From Ostreococcus mediterraneus (Eukaryota > Chlorophyta > Mamiellophyceae > Mamiellales > Bathycoccaceae): DNA of 64,000 bases. Below, in pieces: positions 37,550 to 49,106 of the stretch. The position numbers and the translations under genes are program-made. Numbering within the stretch: the first letter of the stretch is position 1; each line of letters starts with the position of its first letter. The DNA lies in NCBI GenBank assembly GCA_012295225.1, contig WMKK01000002.1, forward strand, positions 919,949-983,948, in the 5' to 3' direction. Under the pieces are notes generated by a model. That model was not told the origin of the DNA. It saw nothing but the letters and a program-made list of their open reading frames with translations, and did not search any database.

Positions 37550-38398
37550 TCATAGTTTGAAATCTATGAAAACGAGCTCGTCATCTTCGCCGCTCTCCGT
37601 CACTTCCGTGACAGATAATTCGCGCATCAAAAATGCACCGTATTGGTCGCAAAGTATGGATTTGAATTTCGCACGGTTTTGTGGCGCGCGCAGTGGCGGA
37701 TCTCCGAGCAAGAAACGCCCACCGCCTTGTTTGACGAGTCGCGGCACGAGCTCAGCGACTGGCCCGACGGCTGCTTCCTCGTAAAGCACGTCGCATGCAA
37801 GCAACGTGTCAAATTTCTCCTGATCTGCGCGTATGACGTTCCAATCAAACTCATCGACATGCACGCGGTCACCGAAACCATTTGCCTCGATAGATAACAG
37901 CGCGCACTCCATTGCGAGTCGTTCTCTGTCGTATAACGCCACCTTCTTTGCGCCGCACGCGCACGCCGCCAGCCCAGCGAGTCCTAATCCCGCGCCTAAA
38001 TCACACACAGCCTTGTCTCGCACTAATGCCGGCGCACGTGCAATATATCGCGATACAGCACGCGCCGATGGCCACAAAACTGCCCAATAAGGATCAGCAT
38101 CATTCATCATGCGCTCGACGTAGTATTCAACCACCTCGTCCTCATCCCTCGGGCGCACCACTTTCACCGTTACCTGTCGCTCATGATCGACGACGACGTC
38201 TTCGGTGACGAGAGTAAATAACTTTTCAATCGGCGTGCGATCGCTCGCGAGCGATGCCGTCATCACCGTCGACGCACCGCGTCGTCCACAACTTACCGAC
38301 GGCGGCGCGCGCCTTCTCCCCAACCCCGACGACGTGCACGACCGCGCGTCGCATCGCGTCCACGTCCGCGCGCACGACGCGAGCGCGGTGACGGTCAT
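37550..38398 (-). CDS. METTL-type protein lysine methyltransferase (Methyltransf_16/ETFBKMT-like)
   Basis: Start set at 38398 (MTVTALASCARTWTR). An upstream start at 38614 would overlap the divergent small gene and reads as a GC-rich artefact. The 282-residue product begins with a basic, Ser/Cys-rich targeting-like leader. The core has DPYWAVLWPSARAVSRYI, motif I VCDLGAGLGLAGLAAC, VALYDRE and a post-motif DTLLACDVLYEEAAV. These features define the family of METTL18/20/21 and ETF-beta lysine methyltransferases. Because of the leader the target may be mitochondrial or plastidial, but it cannot be named. Confidence 0.8.
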   Translation of the reverse strand: MTVTALASCARTWTRCDARSCTSSGLGRRRAPPSVSCGRRGASTVMTASLASDRTPIEKLFTLVTEDVVVDHERQVTVKVVRPRDEDEVVEYYVERMMNDADPYWAVLWPSARAVSRYIARAPALVRDKAVCDLGAGLGLAGLAACACGAKKVALYDRERLAMECALLSIEANGFGDRVHVDEFDWNVIRADQEKFDTLLACDVLYEEAAVGPVAELVPRLVKQGGGRFLLGDPPLRAPQNRAKFKSILCDQYGAFLMRELSVTEVTESGEDDELVFIDFKL

Positions 38399-38587
38399 CG
38401 AAAACCCGCCCCTGTCGCTCGCGTCCGAGGCGCGCGCGCGTGCGCGTGCGGCGAGAACGCCACCGTCATTCGTCGTTAGTCGTCGTAACTTTGTCGAAAA
38501 AATGCTGACGAGGCGCCACGCGACGTCACACACTCGCGCGCGCACGCACGACGCACGCACGAGGACTGACGACGATCGACGACGAGC

Positions 38588-38857
38588 ATGAGCAGCACAC
38601 ACGCCGTGAGACATTCCACCCTCGGTTTGAACACCGCATTGATCGCGTTCGGCGTGGCCACGGGGTATTCGTTGACGCGCGTGTTACCAAACACCAAGTC
38701 GTATTCGTCGTGGCATCGCATGCAAGACCCGGGGACGAGTCCGCAGCCGACGTTTTCGAATTCGGTGTACGACACGGTGCAAAAATACGAAGGCGATCAC
38801 CCTTTAACGCTTTGGGAGCAGAAGATTCGAAGCGATGAACGCACGAAGCACCACTAG
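38588..38857 (+). CDS. Small single-TM protein, unknown
   Basis: An 89-residue protein with one hydrophobic helix (LNTALIAFGVATGYSL) near the N-terminus and a polar tail ending EQKIRSDERTKHH. The shape resembles small accessory subunits of mitochondrial respiratory or import complexes, but no family is recognised. It is divergent from the METTL-type gene, with 189 bp between starts, and convergent with the DUF4336 gene. Confidence 0.6.
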   Translation: MSSTHAVRHSTLGLNTALIAFGVATGYSLTRVLPNTKSYSSWHRMQDPGTSPQPTFSNSVYDTVQKYEGDHPLTLWEQKIRSDERTKHH

Positions 38858-38924
38858 GTGACATGATTGTTGTACGAATTGCTGTGTAATGACCAACTGT
38901 TTTTGTGTTTGTAACCGTCTGTGT

Positions 38925-40358
38925 TTATTTAATCACGAGCTTGGCGATAGGAGCTAATCCACGCGCGAGATCGTTCTCAGGAAACGCATCAAGCGAAGGG
39001 TCTTCTAAAAATCTAAACGCTCGTCGAAAATCTTCAGGTGAAGACGCGATCGGTGCTTCCCAATGCGCGGGTACGATGGAGGTGAAATCCCAGCGCGACG
39101 ACACCGCGTCCACCCACGCTCGAACGCGCGGAGGATTCTGCGCGTATAATAGCGTGCGCACTACGGGTGGAACAATTAAACGTCCCGCTAATGCTTTGAA
39201 ATTATTGTGCCATCCCTCGGTCCATACCACTGTGCCGGGATTAGCCGGGTCGAGCTCTTCGTGTTCTGGGAAAAAATAATTCACCAACAACGCCGTCTTC
39301 TCAAAGCCAATCTGCCGCGCTTCGGGGGTGTCCTCGGGAATCGGATCGGCAGTCGACCTCTGAGACACGACCAAGAGCTTATCCACAGAATTTGCCGCTG
39401 GTGGTTCAAGTGGCACGCGCGCTACGGCGTCAGTGACAATTAAGGTCTTCGTAGCCTTGTGGAAGAAGGCTGTCTCGTAAATTGTTTGCGATTTTCTCCC
39501 GACGTCAAACGTTCCAGCCTCAAGCGTTTCAAACGCGATTTCGTTCGTCCACGGCACAACCTTCGCGCGCGGGTCTAAGTCATTCCCTTCTAAAACGTAA
39601 TCCACGTTCTTGCCAAATACTACGTCGTCTCTAATGTCCGAAAATGGGAATGAAAACTGCCCGGGCGCGGCGTACAGCGACGCGTCGCTCCATCGTTTGA
39701 GCGCATCCTTGGTGAATATCTTGTGTTCCAACGCATACGTAGGCACGACGACGTACTTCACTGCGCTCGGCGAGCTTACGCTCGCACACGATTCCACCAT
39801 TTCGAAGAATTCTCGAGTGGGCGCGAGCGGAGCGTGCACCCACAATGAGCCATCATCCAATCTCGCCACGACGCATCGTATCGTCGTTTCGAGCGGCCCG
39901 AGCTCAATGTTTTGCTCCATCGCCCAAAGCTTATCCGGCACCAATTCTCGCTTCACCGTGACTTTCGTGCCTTGACCAATGAACGGTCGAAACAACGTGG
40001 GAAATGTCTGCTTGAACTCTCGTGCGGCGCTATTCGTCGCAATCGTATCCGCCCGCGCGTCTCGAGCGCGCGTCGTCAACGTCGCCGCGAGCGCCGCGCC
40101 GCTCGTCACCACCCATCGTCTCGACAACCCGCCATCAACCGCGACGGATGAAGACGAAGACGTCGTCATCGAATATTGCTCGTCTTCACGCGCATCTACT
40201 CGCACAACGCGCGTCACACCCCGTCGTCGTCGACGTTTGCGCGAAGCCAGAAAAGATGAAGCAGTCGATGCCGGTGCAGTCCATGCCGATGAAGTCGACG
40301 ATGAACACCTCGTCCTCGTCCTCGTCCTCTGCACGACGCCCATCGCACGCGTCGTCAT
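38925..40358 (-). CDS. DUF4336 plastid protein with twin-arginine thylakoid signal
   Basis: Start chosen at 40358 (MTTRAMGVVQRT); the longer frame from 40511 is a CpG-rich artefact. The product has about 477 residues. The leader has a Ser/Thr/Arg-rich transit peptide and then SRRWVVTSGAALAATL with a cleavage-like ARADT, a Tat-type lumen signal. The body matches DUF4336, a metallo-beta-lactamase-like family: LWVHAPLAPTREFFEMV, VVPTYALEHKIFTKDAL, TKTLIVTDAVARVP and IVPAHWEAPI. Several of the usual metal-binding histidines are replaced or displaced, so hydrolase activity is uncertain. It is probably lumenal and photosynthesis-related by location only. Confidence 0.85.
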   Translation of the reverse strand: MTTRAMGVVQRTRTRTRCSSSTSSAWTAPASTASSFLASRKRRRRRGVTRVVRVDAREDEQYSMTTSSSSSVAVDGGLSRRWVVTSGAALAATLTTRARDARADTIATNSAAREFKQTFPTLFRPFIGQGTKVTVKRELVPDKLWAMEQNIELGPLETTIRCVVARLDDGSLWVHAPLAPTREFFEMVESCASVSSPSAVKYVVVPTYALEHKIFTKDALKRWSDASLYAAPGQFSFPFSDIRDDVVFGKNVDYVLEGNDLDPRAKVVPWTNEIAFETLEAGTFDVGRKSQTIYETAFFHKATKTLIVTDAVARVPLEPPAANSVDKLLVVSQRSTADPIPEDTPEARQIGFEKTALLVNYFFPEHEELDPANPGTVVWTEGWHNNFKALAGRLIVPPVVRTLLYAQNPPRVRAWVDAVSSRWDFTSIVPAHWEAPIASSPEDFRRAFRFLEDPSLDAFPENDLARGLAPIAKLVIK

Positions 40359-41019
40359 CGATGCCGCACAACACGCACGCACGCACGCACACGCACAACA
40401 CGACGCGCGCGCGTGTGTGTGCGGCACACGACCGACGCCACGGACGCCTCGCACCCTCGTACGTATACGTAGTGTGCGTGCACGACATGGATCAACCCCA
40501 CACACGACCACGCATGTGCGTGGTGGTCTTCATATACTGTAGTAGCATGATATACTATGTGTATATCGAGATCTATGTGGTCTCATATATCCATATAGTA
40601 CATATATAGTGTATCTAGACGCTTAACTATATACCCCATCCATCTTATCTACACCCATTGGTTTTCCCGCGCGTTTCGTTTTCCGACACCGCGCAGCTGT
40701 CGATGATGAAGTGTGTCGACACAATCGTGCACGCGACGTCCGTGAGGACGGCGACGCGACGTACGCGCGAACATCCAAGCGTGCGTGGTGGATTGTTACG
40801 ACATTCTCGCATCCGTATCGAGGCGAAGTAAGGCGCGATCGACACCGCGCACTCGGTGAACGACACGAGCGATCGATCGAGTCGCCATCGTGATTGCAAT
40901 CCAACGTCCCCCTGCGACGTTGTGATTTCCCGATCGCGCGCGCGTGAAGGCGTTGAACGATCGAACGAGGCGAGGTAAAGAACAATAACGATACATTTGT
41001 TCTTAAGCACTCGAGGGTC
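40359..41019. other. Intergenic region between divergent DUF4336 and DNMT5 genes
   Basis: 660 bp. It holds ACGC/ACAC-type short tandem repeats at about 40375-40430, then a TA-rich stretch at about 40530-40620 unlike the surrounding DNA, then a CpG-rich leader with GATCGATCG words. It is probably a bidirectional promoter. No RNA gene or coding unit is convincing. Confidence 0.55.
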
Positions 41020-44000
41020 ATGGCGGGTAAGGCACCAAAGGAAGGACGCGGGAGCGCCAAGTCGACGCCGGTGAAGGCGAAGACGATGAAGGCGAGCGCG
41101 TCGCGGAGCGACGTCACCGCGTCGGCGCCAAACTCTCCGGGTATGCGAGGGACGCCCAAGCGTGCGACGGCTACGGCGGCTAATATGAAGATGAAGAAGA
41201 TGGCAGTCAAGAACGAAGACGAGGAAGATGCGTTCGACGGGGAAGATGAAGACTTTCTCACAGATCTCCCGGGGAGCAAGGCGACGACTCCGAAAAAGAC
41301 GCACAAGGCGCGAGCGCGCTCGGCGCCGACGACGCCGATGAGTCAGAGGTACGTATAGTCTTATACCGTGAAATATTGTTTGTTTTGCATTATTTCACGA
41401 TTTCATGTGTGCTTGGTGGTTTTGGATAGGATTTTGTTCTTGATTGCGATATCGCGTATCTTTGCACCGCGAAAGGGCACGGGCGACGATTCTCGCCGAT
41501 GATCAACTCGCGCACCCTTGACGCTTACTCGCGAGAGTTGCTTGACTTTGAACGACATAAAAGATACGAAACTAACCATTCACGTTCTTGTTGCGCTTGA
41601 AATAGATCTGGTGGTACTCCGCGTAAGCGTAAGGGGGGAGATACGGGTAGCGAAGGCGTGAGCGCCGGGAGCGGGTACTCCAAGGTGCAGCTCGCGGAGA
41701 ACTTGCCAGTGATTGCGGATATCCCTGGCATGTTCACGGACCTCGTGTCTCGTGTTCCGGGTATGGAGACGTTCTTAAACACCATGACTCGCCCGCTTCG
41801 CGTGGCAACCATGTGCTCTGGTACGGAGTCTCCTCTGCTCGCGTTGGACAAGATTGCCGACGCCACCGAGTTGCTCTTCGGCAACCGCTTGAAGGTTGAC
41901 CACGTGTTCTCATGCGAGATCGAGCCTTTCAAGCAAGCGTACATCGAACGTAACTTTGCTCCGCCGATCCTTTTCCGTGATATTCGCGAGTTGGGAGGCG
42001 ACAAGGCGACGACTGCGTACGGCGCTGAAGTGCCGGTGCCGCACGATGTCGACATGCTCGTCGCTGGTACGTCTTGCGTTGATTACTCCAACTTGAACAA
42101 CGAGCGTAAGGGCTTGGAAGCGCAAGGAGAGTCTGGTCAAACGTTCCGTGGGATGATGAACTGGATTCGCAAGAGTCAGCCGAAAATTATCATCTTGGAA
42201 AACGTATGCAACGCTCCGTGGGAAGAAGTCGCAAAGAAGTTCAACTCTGAGGGTTACCACGCGCAGTTCATGCGCGTGGATACCAAACGTTTCTACATTC
42301 CGCACACGCGCACTCGTGTTTACTTGTTCGCGTGCAAGGCTGATGATGAAACGCTCGTTGAACAATGGAAGCAACTTGTCAAGTCGCTCGAGCGCCCGGC
42401 TTCGGCGACGCTTGAAGCGTTCCTCTTTGATAGCGACGATCCTCGCGTCCACGAAGGTCGACGCATGTTGGCGCGTCCTGGTGAAGATTCGACTCGTGCG
42501 AACACTGACTGGGGACGATGCGAATCTCGTCACCAACGCGCTCGTTTGGAAGAAGGCTTGGGCCAACGACGACCGTTTACGCACTGGGATGGCGGCTGCA
42601 CTCTGCCAGACTTTGCGTGGAACGACTGGGGTAAGGCGCAGACGGATCGCGTGCTCGACTTGATGGATATTGATTACTTGCGTCTCGCAATGAACAACAT
42701 TGATTCCATGCACAAGACTTTGGTTTGGAACCTTTCTCAAAACGTTGATCGTACGACTGGGAGCGTCGCGCCTGGTATCTGCCCGTGCTTGACGCCTTCA
42801 ATGGTGCCCTTCGTCACCAACCGTGGAGGCCCGTTGGTTGGTATCGAAGCTTTGAGTTTGCAAGGTATTCCCGTCGATGATTTGTTGTTGACTCGTGAGA
42901 CCGAGAACCAAATGAGTGATTTGGCTGGTAACGCGATGACAACGACTGTTGTTGGCGCCTGTATGTTGGCTGCCATGACGCTCATGACAACCGAGTTGGC
43001 TGAATCCAAACCGAAGACGGCTCGCCGTGCGTTGGTTCTTGAAGAACATTCTTCAGACAGTGCCGCCACCACGATGCAGGCAAAGGGGTTGACTGTCGTG
43101 CAAGCGGCGGCTGCGGCGAAAGCTGAAATTGTTGGTCAAGACAAGTTGGTCAAGCGCCCGCTCGATCTCGGTATGAAGCCCATTGCGATGAAGGAACTTC
43201 TTGACAAGGCGAGCAGATCTGCTCGTCTGTGCGTGTGTGAAGGTGAAACTGGAACAACTCCGAGTGATGAGTTGGTCCTTTGCGGTGACTGCGCGCATAC
43301 TTGTTGTGTCAAGTGCTGCGGTCGCCCAGAGCACAACTACGCCAAGCACGTCGTCAAGCGCATGTTGCCGGAAGACTTCAAGGAGCAGCTCAAGAACTCT
43401 CTCCCGATGCACATGAAACTTGACATGTCCAAAGAAATTTTCAAGTTCACCAAACCTTCGAGTGTGATTAACGAAGACTGGACTGTGTGGATGGAAGCGA
43501 TGAAGACAATCAGCAATGCTGATTTGTTGTTCCGTGGCATGAAGCGCACCAACGTGTGGCGTGTCTTCTATGCTTGCGCTTCGGAAGATCAAGTTCGATT
43601 CGAATTGCGTATCTCTGGTAAGACTGCTGAATGGCTCGTGCACGTCGACCCGTCTATCAAGAAGGGTATGCCGCACGAAATGTTCCTTCGCCCCTTGATG
43701 CGCATGCAGCTCGACGCCACGGCAAAAAGCGTCTTGGATGGTTCTTGGGAAGTCTTTACGCCTGAGCGAGCAAGCTTTGACATCACTGTGCGTGGCCAGG
43801 GTGAACTTGATGACTCTTGGCAAATCAAGCTCGGTATGCAAACGGAAAGCACGAGAGAAGGCGTGACAACCCCGCATACTTGGGCGCAAAAGCGCTGGAC
43901 TCAGTATAAGATTGAAGTCAACGCGAAGGATGCAAAGCAACTCGACCGCGACGTCAGTGGTACGTATCAATTGTATGACAAGTGTGACGCCGCCCAAAGC

Positions 44001-47000
44001 TCTCTGCACAAGCGCTTAGGTGGTGAAACGAACGGTCGTGACATGTACTTCTTCTTGGATCCTCGCCGTAACCAGCGTGGCGACTGCGATTACTTTGTGT
44101 TTGCCGATAACCACCGTCGTTTGATGTATGGCGAAGATCGCGTTTCAACTGCGGATGTGGGTGAAGAAGTTCAAACGGAACGATTGGACGATTTCGGTAA
44201 TGTGATGGCTTATGAAACGAAGATTGTGCCGTGGCGCCCGAGCGAGCGCGTTGAGCAAACGTTGAAGTGCTTGACCTTCGGTACTTGGACTCCAGTCACC
44301 AACAAGGTTGCGCTCACTCCCGCTGCGGCTCAAGGCGCGGTCGTGTTGACGCCTCCGTTGAACGCAGTGCCTTCTCAAGGCAAGGACACTTGCGCTAAAG
44401 CTGTGGCTATTATGCGATGTACTGTTCCTTTGGCTGACGTCGACGCCGCTTTCTGGCCTCAAAATGACTACACGACGTTGCGTTTGGACAAGTCTCACGC
44501 CACCTTTCAACGACTTGAATGGTTCACGTCGCGCATGGATTTGCCGAAGGTTGTCGAAGATTGGAACAAGATGAGTGAAAAAGATCACGGCGTAACGTGC
44601 GCGGACTTCGCGTGCCCTCGTTGCGCTCCTGCTCCGCCGACGCTTCAATGGAGTCGTCAGGTGGGATCCCAAAAGATCCAAGCTCGCGAAGATCCTCAGC
44701 AAGCGGCAAAGTATGAGCAAGCGCTCAAGTGCCGTCCGGCACCCTTCGTCGTGCAGTGGACCAGAGAGAAGATGCTCGGTAACTTGATGATTGCCGCTAA
44801 CCCTGCTACTCTTGTGCACCGAGCACTGTCGCTCGTTGCCCCGGCGGGCGTGCGAGGTATCAAGTGCGACGCTCCTGAGTTGTCATGGAGAATTGTGCGC
44901 CACGACGACCGCCCAGTTGACACGTCTGGTGAGTTTGAGTTGAAGTCTAACCGACATGACAAGCAAGTCGCACAGCCGCCAAACTGGAGCAAAAAGTACC
45001 CGCTTCGCCCAGAACAGTTGCGCTCTCTTGGATGGATGGTTGCTCAAGAAACGACAACCGCGCCGTTTGTTGAAGAGGAAGTCTGTGAAAATGTCCTTCC
45101 GGCTCTCGGTCTTCGCATGGATGGTATGGCGCAAGTTTCTAAGGTAATTCGCGGTGGTATTGTTGCCGATCAAGTTGGCTACGGGAAAACTGCCATTTCT
45201 ATCGGTGTCATCTTGGCCAACCAGCTCAAGTTTCCGACGCCGCAACAGGCCAAGGTTGCTGCGCCTGTCGCCGCGATTCCCACCAAGGCGACGCTCGTCA
45301 TTGCTCCTTCGCAGTTGCTCCGACAGTGGCCGAGAGAGGTTGAAAAGTTCAGCGCTCGCGGTGCTTTGAAGACTGTTGTCCTCAAAACCATGTCTGATAT
45401 TGCATCGTTGACCGCTCGCGACGTCATGGAGGCCGATGTCGTGATCGTCGCGACGACGTTGTTCCGTTCTTCTCTCTACTTTGAGCGCCTCGCGCAACTT
45501 GCGGGCCGACCGTCGTTACCTGATCCGAAGTCTACCAGCCAAGGCCGTCACTTCGCGAGCGTGTACAAGGACACTGTGTCTAGTCTCGAAGAACAAGTTA
45601 AGCGTTTGACGAACAAGGATATGGGTATCGCTGAAGTTGCCAAGCACGTTCGACGCGGAAACGCCAAGCTCGGCGATGTCGCCGTCGCCGCCGCTCCGAA
45701 GCGTTTGAAGGGTGCGAAGCTCATCGAAGCCACGGTTAAGGCGGGTGGTGAAGGTTTCCAGTTCATCGAAGCCATGCACAACGAAAAGCAAGGTGCTCTT
45801 GACAAAGAGAATGATCAAAAGACCATCAATGCCAAGTCCGCGAGCGTGCCGGTGACGCCCACGAAGCCCAAGGCAACGCCAACGAAGAAGACGCCAACGA
45901 AGAAGACGCCGACGAAGAAGACGCCGACGAAGAAGACGCCGATTAATTCTCCGAGTGGTCGCACGTCTGCTCGCAACACCCCGCGTAAGTCTTACGCTGA
46001 AGACAGCGACTTTGAAACTGACGATGACATCTCTGACTGGGACGAGGAAGACGACGCCAGCGTGAGCGAAGATTTCGTTCGTGAAAAGGCGACGCCGAAG
46101 CGTAAGCGAGTGGTGAAGCGCACGGAAAGTGGTGAAATTGATGGTGATAAGGATCACTGGGGTTTGGAGAGCGCACAAGCGCAGTACGACTGGCGTGATA
46201 TTAAGTCTGTCCCCGTCGAACTCTTCCACTGGCGCCGCGTCATCGTCGATGAATTCACGTACTTGAAGCCTTCCGACAAGTGCGTTGTCATGGGCCTTCA
46301 GGCTGAATCCCGTTGGTGCTTGTCCGGTACGCCGCCTGTTGGTGAGTTTGCTGACATCAAGGGCACGGCTGCTTTGCTCGGGATCAACCTTGGCACTGAC
46401 GAGACGCCGCGTTTCAGCAAGTCTGAGATCACCAAGGTGGAAACTTTCCAGTTCTTCAAAGAAAAGCCGACGGGTCAGTGGCACAAACGCCGCTGGGAAG
46501 TCGCGCAAGGCTTTTTGAACCGCTTCGTTCGCCAAAACATTGCTGAAATCGATGAAATCAAGTTCAAGGAGGATGTTATGGATGTTCAGCTGCGACCAGC
46601 GGAGCGCGCCATCTACCTCGAGCTTGATCACTACTTGCAATCGATGGACATGAAGGCGAAGAAGAAGAAGCGCGGTGGTGCTGAAGGCGACCGTGACGCT
46701 CGTCTTGCTGCTGTTCTCGGCAACTCGTCTTCTGCCGAAGAAGCACTTCTCAAGCGCGTGTCTCACTTTGAATTGGATGATGAAGCCGGCACCGCGCTTC
46801 GCACTTGCCAAGACATCGTCAACGTTCGTACGAGCCAGCGTGAAGAGTGCTTGAACGAACTCGCGTTGGCCGTCTTGAAGGCTCGTGCTATGGCTGCTTA
46901 CGTGTCTCAAATGGACGGATTCGACAAGGAAGAATTCCAAAATTCGCCCTTCGTTCGCTGGGAGCAAGGTGTCGTCGCGGATGGTATCGGTGATCCGACA

Positions 47001-48191
47001 GCGAATGAACTTCTCCGTTCCATTCTCGAAGAACAAACTGTTGCCAAGGCTAACAAAGCCAGCCACTTGTTCCAACAACGTCCGCCTGTCGGCAGTCGTG
47101 TGGCTATCCAATGCTCCGACTCCAAGAAGTGGATTGAAGGTGAAATTCGCGGCTACAGTGGTCAGTTCAAGCAAAAGGCGATGATGTACTATGACGACGG
47201 CGAACGCAAGGAGGAAGATTTGACAAAGGTTCAATGGAAGGAGATCAAGGATGCGAACGCCACACCGAGCTCCACCATGAACACCGCAAAGTCAGCCATG
47301 TCTAAGAAGGACAAGAACAGCTCTGTTGATGACAAACTCTGGGAATTGCGTGAACACACGCATGGTTTGCGCAAGTTGCAAAAGGAGCTTGTCGGACGCG
47401 TTCGCTCGTTGCGTTTCTTCATGTCTGTTCGTGACTTGCAACAAGCCAAGGTTGATGAGGCCATCACTTGCCAAGTGTGCGAGCAAACCAAGACAGGTGC
47501 CAAGTCAAAGTGCACGAAGAAGCAAGCTGGTGTTTTGTCCACTTGTGGTCACATTGGTTGCTTGGATTGCTTGAAGTCGAATGCCGAGAACCAAGAGTGC
47601 GGTGTGATTGGCTGCGACTGCGCCACTCGCGACGCCTCTGTGGTTACCGCTGAGTCTCTTGGTACTGAAGTCGTCACCGCCAAGGGTAAGGCTAGCAAGC
47701 AATCCGATGGCGGTATTGGTGTGCACGGCTCGAAGATCATCGATCTCGTCGCGCACATCAAGTCTCTCCCCACCGACGAACGCATTTTGGTCTTTGTTCA
47801 GTTCCCTGATTTGATGCAGCAAGTCAGCGCGGCTTTGAACGATGCCAACATTAAAACGCTCAAGTTGAAGGGCTCTGTGCACCAGCAAACTGCCGCGCTT
47901 GACGAATTCCAAAAGGAAGACCTCAAGACTGGCGATGCTCGCGTGCTCTTGCTTCTCAGCCGCGACGAGTCTGCGTCTGGGGCCAACTTGACGACGGCGA
48001 ACCACGCCATCTTCGTCCACCCTCTTCTCACGACGACCGCCTATGAATACATCGCGAGCGAAACGCAAGCGATTGGGCGCATCCGTCGTTATGGTCAACA
48101 ACGTGAAGTGCGTATCTGGCGCTTCATCGTTCGCGACTCAATCGACGCCGACATTTTAACTATGCGCGCGGCGGCGTTGATGCAAAAGTAA
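41020..48191 (+). CDS. DNMT5: DNMT5-type DNA cytosine-5 methyltransferase with SNF2 helicase and RING (spliced, two exons)
   Basis: Exon 1 is 41020-41348 and exon 2 is 41606-48191; 2304 residues. The N-terminus is basic and disordered. The methyltransferase (about 175-600) has motif I MCSGTES, catalytic Cys267 in GTSCVDYS, motif VI ENV, HTRTRVYL and motif X LAGNAMTTT. A cysteine cluster follows near 650. The SNF2 ATPase has Walker A DQVGYGKT (Lys1304) and motif II VDEFTYL (Asp1658) in place of DEAH. Between them lies a disordered insert with KKTPT repeats. A Tudor/Agenet-like segment (about 1940-1990), a RING-like CQVCEQ to GCDC finger and helicase C with QAIGRIRRYGQ complete it. DNMT5 is known from Ostreococcus, Micromonas and fungi; in Cryptococcus it maintains CG methylation using ATP. 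Confidence 0.95.
41349..41605 (+). other. Intron of the DNMT5 gene
   Basis: Donor GTACGT at 41349, acceptor TTGAAATAG ending at 41605, CTAAC branch site at 41572-41576. 257 bp, phase 2, rebuilding an Arg codon. Confidence 0.85.
45881..45943 (+). repeat. In-frame 15-bp tandem repeat inside DNMT5
   Basis: About four copies of ACGAAGAAGACGCC(A/G) encode a KKTPT array between the two halves of the SNF2 domain. The array is basic and rich in possible Thr-Pro phosphorylation sites. Confidence 0.8.
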
Positions 48192-48311
48192 GCGACGGTT
48201 TCCACGTCCTCTTTTGCGATAATGAACTAATATGAATGAAACATTCACTAGGAACACGTTTTTATGCTGAAACCTGTAATATGGTTTGTATTAATGAGCT
48301 ATACACTTTTA

Positions 48312-49106
48312 CTATCTTGTTCTGACAAACCATGCGGTTTTCTTCGCGTTGGTTGTCTCTCGTCGCATCGCCGCATACGACGGTAAATTTTCACTCTCGC
48401 GCTCCTCGCCATCGCCATTCAACTGGTTTTCTCTAATTTTCGCCAGGCGCATTCGTTCGCGTTGTCCTGGATATCGAAGCAGCTTTTCTTGTTGTTCTCG
48501 TTTTTCGCTATCGAGCTTGAGCTTGGCTACTATCGAGCGTAATCGTTCTATCTCGGCGACTTTTTGTTCGAGTTTTTCGGTTAGACGGGCGCGCGCGCTT
48601 CGTTCCTGCCTCAACCTCTGCCTCAACTCTTCAACCTCCCGCGCGTGGCTAAAATGCGCATCATCATCTTCGTCATCAATGTCATTGTGCGGAGCGACAC
48701 GATTATTTTTCGTCGTCGTCTTCGTCGTCATTGTTGTTTCCTTCAAAGATTCCCGCTCGCGCGCCGCAGCAGCGCGCCTTCGCGCCCAAAACAGCGCCAT
48801 GTCCAAATCAAACGCCACCGCGCGCGCACCACGTCCATCCCCATCCACCGTCGTCGTCGTCGTCGCTCTCGTCCTCGCCTTCGTCCTCAGTTCATCCTCG
48901 TCGTCTTCATCGCTCCCATCGTTTCCGCACACTTCAACCTCGTCAACGGCGTCGTCAAACTGCGCATATCTCTCGCGCCGCACCTCACTCGCGTGTGCGC
49001 TCGTCCTCGCCCGTCGTCGCGCATCGACCTCGTCCTGCGTGCACGCATACTTTGCAAACCTCGCCTCGGCGTCGACGTCCGACACCCACGGCGGTCGCGC
49101 GCCCAT
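48312..49106 (-). CDS. Coiled-coil protein, unknown
   Basis: Start at 49106 (MGARPPWVSDVDAEARF); the frame continues to 49394 but would cross the divergent glycosyltransferase start. The product has 264 residues. An acidic middle (NDGSDEDDEDE) is followed by Thr-rich filler and then a strong heptad coiled coil, about 150-225 (REVEELRQRLRQE, EKLEQKVAEIERLRSIVAKL). The C-terminus has YPGQRERMRLAKIREN and a basic end. The opening block MGARPPWVSDVDAEARFAKY may be a small conserved interaction motif. I do not recognise the family. Confidence 0.65.
   Translation of the reverse strand: MGARPPWVSDVDAEARFAKYACTQDEVDARRRARTSAHASEVRRERYAQFDDAVDEVEVCGNDGSDEDDEDELRTKARTRATTTTTVDGDGRGARAVAFDLDMALFWARRRAAAARERESLKETTMTTKTTTKNNRVAPHNDIDDEDDDAHFSHAREVEELRQRLRQERSARARLTEKLEQKVAEIERLRSIVAKLKLDSEKREQQEKLLRYPGQRERMRLAKIRENQLNGDGEERESENLPSYAAMRRETTNAKKTAWFVRTR

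Noticed and set aside
40623-41306. A 227-codon minus-strand frame over the DNMT5 first exon and promoter
   Set aside because: It overlaps the DNMT5 exon 1 needed for the spliced model and has no recognisable domain; low-complexity Ser/Arg runs arise from GAC/CGC repeats.
45516-47234. A 572-codon open frame antisense to DNMT5
   Set aside because: It lies entirely within the DNMT5 exon on the opposite strand, shows a shadow composition (Arg/Leu/Val-rich, no domain), and the sense frame has clear motifs.
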